This document shows, piece by piece, positions 1 through 5,410 of a stretch of 8,797 nucleotides of DNA. Below the pieces are notes generated by a model. That model made no database searches and was not told the origin of the DNA. It was given only the letters and a program-made list of their open reading frames with translations. A program made the position numbers and the translations under genes. This stretch comes from Burkholderiales bacterium (GTDB lineage: Bacteria; Pseudomonadota; Gammaproteobacteria; Burkholderiales; Burkholderiaceae_C). The number at the start of each line of letters is the position of its first letter. Within the stretch, counting starts at the first letter, position 1. The stretch is taken from the NCBI GenBank assembly GCA_947453585.1, contig CANGHQ010000049.1, positions 1-8,797 on the forward strand, given 5' to 3'.

Positions 1-399
1 ATCCAGGACTGGATCGAGGCGCTCAAGACCTGGCCCGACCCGCAGGGCGACGCCGCCCTGCGCGAGCGCGAGCTGCTGCAGGTGCGCAGCCGCGATGTGC
101 TCGAGCACATTGAGCGGGTAGTGCGCCATGTGCGCCGCCTGGAGCAAAACGCGGAAACAGCGGTGCAAATGCACTTCAGCGCGCAAAGCCACCGCACCAA
201 CGACATCATGCGCACCCTCACGGCGCTGACCGCGGTGTTTTTGCCGCTGAACCTGCTGGCCGGCATTTTTGGCATGAATTTCGAGTTCATGCCGGTGCTG
301 CACCTGGCCTACGGGTTCTGGTGGGCCATGGGCAGCATGGCGCTGATCGCCGCCACGCTCATGGGCTTTTTTTGGCGCAAACACTACCTCAATATTTAG
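1..399 (+). CDS. corA: CorA-family magnesium/cobalt transporter, C-terminal part (5' truncated by window edge)
   Basis: The reading frame is open from base 1 and ends at TAG 397-399, giving 132 residues of a protein that starts outside the window. CorA proteins are pentameric inner-membrane channels for Mg2+ (also Co2+/Ni2+), with a long cytoplasmic helical funnel and two C-terminal membrane helices. Seen here: a charged helical stretch (about residues 20-70) that fits the end of the stalk helix, TM1 (about 72-92) ending in the signature GMN (91-93, within FGMNFEFMP), a short periplasmic loop, TM2 (about 104-124) and a basic tail, WRKHYLNI. The GMN motif and two-helix end make the family call firm. 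In well-studied CorA proteins the loop after GMN usually reads MPEL; here it is MPVL, so the loop glutamate is replaced by valine. That may be a subfamily trait. Its stop codon overlaps the Shine-Dalgarno of the next gene. A ZntB-like Zn2+ transporter of the same superfamily is the main alternative. Confidence 0.9.
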   Translation: MQDWIEALKTWPDPQGDAALRERELLQVRSRDVLEHIERVVRHVRRLEQNAETAVQMHFSAQSHRTNDIMRTLTALTAVFLPLNLLAGIFGMNFEFMPVLHLAYGFWWAMGSMALIAATLMGFFWRKHYLNI

Positions 400-402
400 G
401 AG
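397..402 (+). promoter_or_regulatory. Ribosome binding site of the SDR gene
   Basis: TAGGAG overlaps the corA stop codon and lies 8 nt before ATG 411. It fixes the SDR start at 411 rather than at the in-frame ATG 321, which would lie inside corA. It also suggests translational coupling between corA and the SDR gene. Confidence 0.75.
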
Positions 403-410
403 CCAAGCGC

Positions 411-1160
411 ATGGATTGCCCTGTCGTTCTCATCACGGGTGGCTCACGCGGCATTGGCGCGGCCACCGCGCTGGCAGCGGCGCGCGCAGGCTATGCCGTG
501 GCGCTGAGCTTTCAGACTGACGGCCAGGCAGCGCAGTCGGTGGTGCGGGCGATTGAGGTGTTGGGCGGGCGGGCGATGGCGCTGCAGGCCGACGTGGCGC
601 AAGAAGACGGTGTGCTGGCGATGTTCGCAGCGGTAGACGCCGCCTGGGGACGGCTCGACGCGCTGGTCAACAACGCAGGCGTGGTGGCTGTGGCCAGCCG
701 GGTTGACGCCATGAGCGTGGCGCGCCTGCGCCGCATGTTTGACACCAATGTGCTGGGCAGCTTTTTGTGCGCCCGCGAGGCGGTGCTGCGCATGAGCACG
801 CGCCACGGCGGGCGCGGCGGCAGCATCGTCAACGTGTCCAGCGCGGCATCGCGCCTGGGCAGCCCCGGCCAGTACGTGGACTACGCCGCGAGCAAGGGTG
901 CCATTGATACCTTTACGGTGGGCCTGTCCAAGGAAGTGGCGGCCGAGGGCATCCGCGTCAACGCAGTGCGCCCGGGCATTATTGACACCGAAATCCACGC
1001 CTCAGGCGGCGAGCCCGACCGCGCGCAGTTGCTGGGCGCCCAGGTTCCCATGCAACGCCCGGGCAGTGCCGACGAGGTGGCGCAGGCCATTGTGTGGTTG
1101 CTGGGCCCGCAGTCGAGCTACACCACCGGCACTTTGCTGGACGTGAGCGGAGGGCGCTGA
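411..1160 (+). CDS. SDR-family NAD(P)-dependent oxidoreductase (YgfF-like)
   Basis: A 249-residue classical short-chain dehydrogenase/reductase, the normal length for the family: a soluble, usually tetrameric cytoplasmic enzyme with a Rossmann fold. Seen: the nucleotide-binding motif TGGSRGIG (residues 9-16), AD near the end of beta-4 (60-61), NNAG (87-90), and a complete catalytic tetrad N113, S144, Y158 and K162 (YAASK), followed by VRPG (186-189). The stretch SRLGSPGQYVDYAASKGAID and the later HASGGEP closely match, from memory, E. coli YgfF and other proteins annotated as glucose 1-dehydrogenase or 3-oxoacyl-ACP reductase-like. The physiological substrate is unknown. The start at 411 is supported by TAGGAG at 397-402; an extended in-frame start at 321 would overlap corA and lacks family similarity. 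The gene follows corA by 11 nt and precedes the MarC gene by 45 nt, suggesting co-transcription, though no functional link to metal transport is apparent. The family call is firm; the substrate is not. Confidence 0.93.
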   Translation: MDCPVVLITGGSRGIGAATALAAARAGYAVALSFQTDGQAAQSVVRAIEVLGGRAMALQADVAQEDGVLAMFAAVDAAWGRLDALVNNAGVVAVASRVDAMSVARLRRMFDTNVLGSFLCAREAVLRMSTRHGGRGGSIVNVSSAASRLGSPGQYVDYAASKGAIDTFTVGLSKEVAAEGIRVNAVRPGIIDTEIHASGGEPDRAQLLGAQVPMQRPGSADEVAQAIVWLLGPQSSYTTGTLLDVSGGR

Positions 1161-1195
1161 GGTACCATGCCCAGCCCAGGGCCGCAGGCCCGATT

Positions 1196-1200
1196 TGGAA
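1196..1200 (+). promoter_or_regulatory. Ribosome binding site supporting the MarC start at 1206
   Basis: GGAAG lies 5 nt upstream of ATG 1206. An earlier in-frame ATG at 1167 would add 13 residues (beginning MPSPGPQ) that do not resemble the start of MarC proteins, which begin almost directly with the first membrane helix. The 1206 start is therefore preferred. Confidence 0.5.
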
Positions 1201-1205
1201 GCTCC

Positions 1206-1838
1206 ATGGACCTCAAACCGCTGGTGACCCTGCTGGCCATCGTCAACCCGCTGGCCATCGTGCCGTTTTTCATCCACTACACCCAGAATTTCTCAGCGGC
1301 GCAGCGGCGCAACACCATCCAGGTGTCGTCGTTCAGCGCCTTTGTGGTGATTGCCATTAGCGCTTTGGCGGGGCTGCAGATTCTGGAGTTTTTTGGCATT
1401 TCGCTGGCCAGCTTTCAGGTCGGCGGGGGCATGCTGCTTTTGACCAGCGCGCTCAATATGCTCAACGCCCAGCCAGCCGAGGCCAAAACCAGTTCGCACG
1501 AACTCGAAGACGGCGTGGAAAAAGCCGCCATGGGCGCCAGCATTGCGGTGGTGCCGCTGACCATTCCGCTGCTCACCGGCCCGGCCACCATGTCCACCGT
1601 GGTGATTTACGCCGACAAGGCCAAAACCGTGCTGCAAATGGGCACGCTGGTGGGCTACGGCGTGGTGGTGGCGCTGGCCACGGCCCTGTGTTTTTCGCTG
1701 GCACAACCCATTGCCCGCGTGCTGGGCAAAACCGGCATCAACGTGATGACGCGCCTGATGGGCCTGATCCTGGCTGCACTGGCGGTCGAGGTGATGTCTG
1801 ATGGCCTGACCAAGCTGTTTCCGGTGCTGGCGCATTGA
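1206..1838 (+). CDS. MarC family integral membrane protein
   Basis: A 210-residue, very hydrophobic protein matching the MarC/YhgN/YchE family (UPF0056), whose members have about six membrane helices and about 200 residues. Seen: the N-terminal family motif INP-like IVNPLAIVPFF (12-22), a helix with GGGMLLL (73-79), a soluble loop rich in Glu/Lys/Ser (about 89-108), the second conserved block VVPLTIPLLTGPATMS (115-130), and the C-terminal GINVMTRLMGLILAALAVE (177-195). The two half-protein blocks, each with a P-x-x-P/G pattern, agree with the internal repeat of the family. The function is unresolved: the original link of E. coli MarC to multiple antibiotic resistance was later disputed, and a small-molecule or amino-acid transport role is only suggested. 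It sits 45 nt after the SDR gene and 47 nt before the crotonase-like gene on the same strand. The start at 1206 is chosen from family alignment and GGAAG at 1196-1200. Confidence 0.92.
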   Translation: MDLKPLVTLLAIVNPLAIVPFFIHYTQNFSAAQRRNTIQVSSFSAFVVIAISALAGLQILEFFGISLASFQVGGGMLLLTSALNMLNAQPAEAKTSSHELEDGVEKAAMGASIAVVPLTIPLLTGPATMSTVVIYADKAKTVLQMGTLVGYGVVVALATALCFSLAQPIARVLGKTGINVMTRLMGLILAALAVEVMSDGLTKLFPVLAH

Positions 1839-1885
1839 CGCTGGCGCGCGACACGCCTTTGCCCCTTTTTTAAGAGACCCCCGCC

Positions 1886-2677
1886 ATGCTTGATGCCACG
1901 CCCTTTGTCTCCAGCCCCGACCTGACGGTAGAACTGCGCGGCCCGGTGCTGTGGCTCACCATCACCCGCGAAGAGCGGCGCAACGCCATGAGCCACGGCG
2001 TGCTCGCAGGTCTGGCGCAAGCCATCACCCAGGCGCAGAGCGACCGCAGCGTGCGCGCCATTGTGGTCACTGGCGCGGGCAGCAAGGCCTTTTGCGCCGG
2101 GGCCGATTTGCAAAACGCCCAGGCCTTTACCACCGACTATTCCGAACCCCACGGCCACCTGGCGCAGCTGCTGCGCGTGGCCAAGGCCAGCTACGTGCCG
2201 CTGATTGCACGCGTCAACGGCGCCTGCATGGCCGGGGGCATGGGCTTGCTGGCCATGTGCGACCTGGCCGTGGCCAGCAGCCACGCGGTGTTTGGCCTGC
2301 CCGAGGTGAAGGTGGGCGTGTTTCCGGCGCAGGTGCTCAGCGTCTTGCAGCACCTGATTCCCCGACGCACGCTGGTGGAAATGTGCATTACCGGCGAGCC
2401 CATCACCAGCGCGCAGGCGCTGGAATACGGCCTGGTCAATTACGTGGACGAAGACGTGGACGCCAAGCTGGCCTGGCTGCTGGCGCGCATGCTCGACAAA
2501 TCACCGGCAGCCGTACGCCGCGGCCTGTACACCATGAAAAAGGTGGAGGCCATGGCGTTTGAAGAATCCATGGCGTTTACTGAGAGCCAGATTGCGCTGT
2601 TCACCCTGACCGATGACGCGCGTGAAGGCCAAAAAGCATTCCAGGAAAAACGCAAACCGGTCTGGGCCGGACAATAA
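1886..2677 (+). CDS. Enoyl-CoA hydratase/isomerase (crotonase) family protein
   Basis: A 263-residue cytoplasmic crotonase-fold protein of normal length. Family members act on acyl-CoA thioesters (hydration, isomerisation, dehydration, hydrolysis), stabilising an enolate in an oxyanion hole. Seen: RRNAMS (31-36), the oxyanion-hole segment AFCAGADL (68-75), the signature block around NGACMAGGMGLLAMCDL (111-127), FGLPEVKVGVFP (136-147), and the C-terminal helices ending EKRKPVW (254-260), which normally close the active site. Aligned by eye to rat mitochondrial enoyl-CoA hydratase, the second catalytic glutamate (rat E164) is present as E140, but the first (rat E144) is Gly120. A simple hydratase mechanism is thus doubtful; a single-glutamate enoyl-CoA isomerase or another crotonase activity is plausible. 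Only a weak AAGAG (1872-1876) precedes ATG 1886, but the N-terminus fits the family. The gene ends 5 nt before the GMC oxidoreductase gene, so they are probably translated together and may share a catabolic route. Confidence 0.92.
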   Translation: MLDATPFVSSPDLTVELRGPVLWLTITREERRNAMSHGVLAGLAQAITQAQSDRSVRAIVVTGAGSKAFCAGADLQNAQAFTTDYSEPHGHLAQLLRVAKASYVPLIARVNGACMAGGMGLLAMCDLAVASSHAVFGLPEVKVGVFPAQVLSVLQHLIPRRTLVEMCITGEPITSAQALEYGLVNYVDEDVDAKLAWLLARMLDKSPAAVRRGLYTMKKVEAMAFEESMAFTESQIALFTLTDDAREGQKAFQEKRKPVWAGQ

Positions 2678-2682
2678 AACAT

Positions 2683-4389
2683 ATGAGCGACACCACTTTT
2701 GACTACATCATCGTAGGCGCCGGCACCGCCGGCTGCCTGCTGGCCAACCGCCTGAGCGCCGACGCGTCCAAACGCGTGCTGCTGATTGAGGCCGGGCGGC
2801 GCGACGACTACCACTGGATCCATATTCCGGTGGGCTACCTGTATTGCATTGGCAACCCGCGCACCGACTGGCTGTTCAAAACCGAGCCTGAGGCCGGCCT
2901 CAACGGTCGCAGCCTTATGTACCCGCGCGGCAAGACACTGGGCGGCTGCAGCAGCATCAACGGCATGATTTACATGCGCGGCCAGGCGCGCGACTACGAC
3001 GGCTGGGCCCAGCTGCTGGGCGACGAGAGCTGGAGCTGGAACAACAGCCTGCCCTATTTCAAGCTGCACGAAGACCACCATAAAGGTGCCAGCGCCCTGC
3101 ACGGCGCACGCGGCACCGCGCCTGAGCTGATGCAAGACGCCAGCACCGCTTACCGCGAGGTGCTGCGCCACCGCAATGCCGGGGGCGAATGGCGCGTAGA
3201 CAAGCAGCGCCTGCGCTGGGACGTGCTCGAAGCCTTTGCCAAAGCCGCCGAGCAAGCCGGCATTCCGGCCACCGATGACTTCAACACCGGCGACAACGAG
3301 GGCGTGGGCTATTTCGAGGTCAACCAAAAGAAGGGCTGGCGCTGGAACACCGCCAAGGCCTTTTTGCGCCCCACCTGCTACGGCCGGCCCAACTTTGAGT
3401 TGTGGACCAGCGCGCAAGCGTCCAAACTGGTGCTCAATGGAGGCACAGGCAGCGAGCCGCTGCGCTGCACCGGCGTGCAGGTATGGAACGGCCATGAGAT
3501 GGTGACGGTGACCGCGCGCCAGGAAGTGATCTTGAGCGCAGGCGCCGTGGCCACGCCGCAGCTGCTGCAGCTCTCGGGCCTGGGGCCGGCACAACTGCTG
3601 CACGCCAAGGGCGTGGCGGTGGCCAAAGACCTGGCCGGCGTGGGCAACAACCTGCAAGACCACCTGCAAATTCGCGCCGTGTTCAAGGTGCAAAACACGC
3701 CCACGCTCAACACCATGGCCAGCAGCCTGTGGGGCAAGGCGCGCATCGGGCTGGAATACGCTTTCAAACGCAGCGGCCCCATGAGCATGTCGCCCAGCCA
3801 GTTGGGCGCCTTTACCCGCAGCGACCCAGACCAGCCCTACCCTAACCTCGAATACCACGTGCAGCCGCTCAGCCTGGACGCCTTTGGCTCGCCGCTGCAC
3901 AGCTTTGACGCCATCACCGCCAGCGTGTGCAACCTCAACCCCACCAGCCGGGGCACGGTGCACATCAAGACGGCCAACTTTCAGGACGCCCCGGCGATTG
4001 CGCCCAACTACCTCAGCACCGACGCCGACCGCAAGGTGGCGGCCGACTCATTGCGGGTGACGCGCCGCATCCTGGCGCAAAGCGCGCTTGCCGCCTACAT
4101 GCCGCAGGAATACAAGCCCGGCGTGCAGTTCCAAAGCGACGAAGAACTCGCCAAGCTCGCCGGTGACATTGCCAGCACCATCTTCCACCCCGTAGGCACC
4201 ACCGCCATGGGCCTGGCAAGCAACCCGATGGCGGTGGTGGACGCGCGCTTGCGCGTGCATGGCGTGGCCGGCCTGCGCGTGGTGGATGCCGGCGTGATGC
4301 CACTGATTACCAGTGGCAACACCAACTCGCCCACGCTGATGATTGCCGAAAAAGCCGCACAGTGGATTGTGGAAGACGCGTGCCAGTAA
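2683..4389 (+). CDS. GMC-family FAD-dependent oxidoreductase (choline/alcohol dehydrogenase-like)
   Basis: A 568-residue flavoprotein of the glucose-methanol-choline family. Bacterial members oxidise primary alcohols to aldehydes (choline, aliphatic alcohols, polyethylene glycol) and often pass electrons to the respiratory chain. Seen: the N-terminal Rossmann motif VGAGTAGCLLANRL (11-24) with the E36 ribose-binding acid of LLIEAG; GMC signature 1 around GKTLGGCSSINGMIYMRG (83-100); GMC signature 2, SAGAVATPQLLQLSGLG (285-301); and the C-terminal catalytic pair H502 (STIFHPVGTTAMG) and N546 (SGNTNSPTLMIAEKAA). The His/Asn pair is the choline-oxidase/dehydrogenase type. There is no signal peptide, so it is cytoplasmic or peripheral. 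It appears longer than close relatives as I remember them, with about 26 extra residues at 141-166. ATG 2683 follows the upstream stop by 5 nt with no good Shine-Dalgarno, suggesting coupling. The substrate is unknown; no aldehyde dehydrogenase or CoA ligase gene is in view. Confidence 0.94.
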   Translation: MSDTTFDYIIVGAGTAGCLLANRLSADASKRVLLIEAGRRDDYHWIHIPVGYLYCIGNPRTDWLFKTEPEAGLNGRSLMYPRGKTLGGCSSINGMIYMRGQARDYDGWAQLLGDESWSWNNSLPYFKLHEDHHKGASALHGARGTAPELMQDASTAYREVLRHRNAGGEWRVDKQRLRWDVLEAFAKAAEQAGIPATDDFNTGDNEGVGYFEVNQKKGWRWNTAKAFLRPTCYGRPNFELWTSAQASKLVLNGGTGSEPLRCTGVQVWNGHEMVTVTARQEVILSAGAVATPQLLQLSGLGPAQLLHAKGVAVAKDLAGVGNNLQDHLQIRAVFKVQNTPTLNTMASSLWGKARIGLEYAFKRSGPMSMSPSQLGAFTRSDPDQPYPNLEYHVQPLSLDAFGSPLHSFDAITASVCNLNPTSRGTVHIKTANFQDAPAIAPNYLSTDADRKVAADSLRVTRRILAQSALAAYMPQEYKPGVQFQSDEELAKLAGDIASTIFHPVGTTAMGLASNPMAVVDARLRVHGVAGLRVVDAGVMPLITSGNTNSPTLMIAEKAAQWIVEDACQ

Positions 4390-4405
4390 GCCTGCGTGCA
4401 GTTTC

Positions 4406-4439
4406 GCTGCGGGTAAGCACTAATACTGTGCGCCGCAGC
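4406..4439 (+). terminator. Nested stem-loop after the GMC gene, possible terminator
   Basis: GCTGCGG (4406-4412) pairs perfectly with CCGCAGC (4433-4439), and inside it GCAC (4417-4420) pairs with GTGC (4428-4431) around the loop TAATACT. It begins 17 nt after the GMC stop codon and is followed by TTTACCTTACATTT, a broken T-rich stretch rather than a clean U-tract. It could end the upstream message, protect its 3' end, or be an operator-like dyad. The structure is clear; the role is inference. Confidence 0.45.
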
Positions 4440-4574
4440 TTTACCTTACATTTACATGTCTGTCCTTAGGGCATGCAACTGCGAAAAGCGAAGGGCCCGC
4501 CCGGAGCGAAAGACGATGCCGAGGAGATAAAAAGCATTGCACCGCAATGACTCACACCTTTGCAAAAAAAGGGT

Positions 4575-4609
4575 AAAAAGCACTGGAAACCCCAGTGCTT
4601 TTTTATTTT
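4575..4609 (+). terminator. Strong intrinsic (rho-independent) terminator
   Basis: A perfect 12-bp stem, AAAAAGCACTGG (4575-4586) with CCAGTGCTTTTT (4592-4603), and a 5-nt loop AAACC, followed by a T-rich tract to 4609. The A-run on the 5' side means it could also work on the - strand. It stops transcription coming from the GMC gene or from a promoter inside the gap. Its 3' end is only 18 nt before the TSUP start codon, which is unusually close for a simple end-of-operon terminator and leaves little room for a separate TSUP promoter. Confidence 0.9.
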
Positions 4610-4627
4610 GGAAACGGCCCCTCCCCC

Positions 4628-5386
4628 ATGGATCTTTTTGTTGTAACGCTGGCCTCGCTGCTGGCCGGGTTTGTTGACTCCATCGTCGGCGGCGGCGGGC
4701 TGATTTTGATGCCGGCGCTGTTTGCCACCTTTCCCAGCGCCGCACCCGCCACCCTGTTTGGCACCAACAAGGGCGCGTCCGTCTGGGGCACCGGCCTGGC
4801 CACCTGGCAATACAGCCGCCGGGTGACGCTGCCCTGGCGCGCGCTGGCGCCCGCTGCCGTGGTAGCGCTGGTGGCGAGTTTGGCCGGGGCCTGGCTGGTC
4901 ACGCAAATCAGCCCGCATTACCTGCGCAAGGCGCTGCCCCTATTGCTGGTGCTCTTGCTGGCCTACACGTTGGCCAAAAAAGACCTGGGGCGCGACCATG
5001 CGCCGCGCTTTAGCGGGCGCGCCGAGACCTGGGTCTTGTGCGCCATTGGCGCGGGCATTGGCTTTTACGACGGGTTTTTTGGCCCAGGCACGGGCAGCTT
5101 TTTTGTGTTTTTGCTGGTGCGCGTGGCGGGCTACGATTTTCTGCACGCCTCGGCCAGTGCCAAACTGCTCAATACCGCCAGCAACCTGGCCGCGCTTACG
5201 CTGTTTACGCTCACCGGCCACGTCTGGTGGCACTTTGTGCTGGCCATGGCGCTGGCCAATATGGTCGGCAGCCTGGCGGGCACGCACTTGGCGCTCAAAC
5301 ATGGAACTGGCTTTGTGCGCATCGGCTTTTTGGTGGTGGTCAGCGCCCTGATTTTGAAGACAGGGTGGGACGCGTTTTTGCGTTGA
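4628..5386 (+). CDS. TSUP (TauE/SafE) family membrane transporter
   Basis: A 252-residue integral membrane protein of the TSUP family, previously DUF81 (E. coli YfcA-like; usual length about 250-270). Members are proposed to move sulfonates, sulfite, sulfoacetate or other organic anions across the inner membrane; the substrate here is unknown. Seen: a first helix running into DSIVGGGGLILMPAL (17-31), then FGTNKGA (44-50), and in the second half the repeat of that pattern, GFYDGFFGPGTGSFF (145-159), followed by AKLLNTASNLAAL (178-190). The two glycine-rich blocks mark the two homologous halves, with about seven or eight membrane helices in all. ATG 4628 gives the usual short N-terminus; an upstream in-frame GTG at 4595 lies inside the terminator stem and is unlikely. 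No good Shine-Dalgarno is visible (only GGAAA, about 13 nt upstream). Expression may depend on read-through of the terminator or on a promoter overlapping it. The gene converges on mrdA with 24 bp between stops. Confidence 0.92.
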   Translation: MDLFVVTLASLLAGFVDSIVGGGGLILMPALFATFPSAAPATLFGTNKGASVWGTGLATWQYSRRVTLPWRALAPAAVVALVASLAGAWLVTQISPHYLRKALPLLLVLLLAYTLAKKDLGRDHAPRFSGRAETWVLCAIGAGIGFYDGFFGPGTGSFFVFLLVRVAGYDFLHASASAKLLNTASNLAALTLFTLTGHVWWHFVLAMALANMVGSLAGTHLALKHGTGFVRIGFLVVVSALILKTGWDAFLR

Positions 5387-5410
5387 CACCAGGCCGTCAC
5401 GGCACCGCGC

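Larger units (their letters stand above)
4390..4627 (+). other. Non-coding region between the GMC and TSUP genes; possible leader RNA or small RNA
   Basis: This 238-bp stretch is the only sizeable non-coding gap. It holds, in order: a nested stem-loop (4406-4439), an AT-richer segment with TTTACA at 4451-4456 (a 5/6 match to a -35 box but with no convincing -10 at 17 nt), a purine-rich run with GAGGAG (4521-4526), a perfect 6-bp hairpin CATTGC-ACC-GCAATG (4535-4549), a nine-codon ORF from ATG 4547 to TAA 4574-4576, and a strong intrinsic terminator (4575-4609). After that only 18 nt remain before ATG 4628. Longer open frames across it on either strand have no recognisable protein similarity. 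I do not recognise a known riboswitch or named small RNA class. Confidence 0.4.

Noticed and set aside
321..410. Upstream in-frame start for the SDR protein at ATG 321
   Set aside because: It would overlap corA by 79 bases and add a non-homologous 30-residue tail; ATG 411 has a well-placed TAGGAG and gives the standard SDR N-terminus.
1179..1191. Small hairpin GGGCC-GCA-GGCCC between the SDR and MarC genes
   Set aside because: Only 5 bp with a 3-nt loop and followed by just GATTT; too weak to call a terminator, and such short GC repeats are frequent at this base composition.
2440..3963. A 507-codon open frame on the - strand, antisense to the crotonase 3' end and the GMC gene
   Set aside because: Its product is dominated by Ala, Gly, His, Gln and Val with no recognisable domain, and the + strand carries a full set of GMC motifs. 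It is the expected shadow of high GC at third codon positions.
4451..4479. Possible sigma-70 promoter with TTTACA as the -35 box in the GMC-TSUP gap
   Set aside because: The hexamer at the correct 17-nt distance is TGCAAC, only 3/6 to TATAAT, so the promoter is not supported well enough to annotate.
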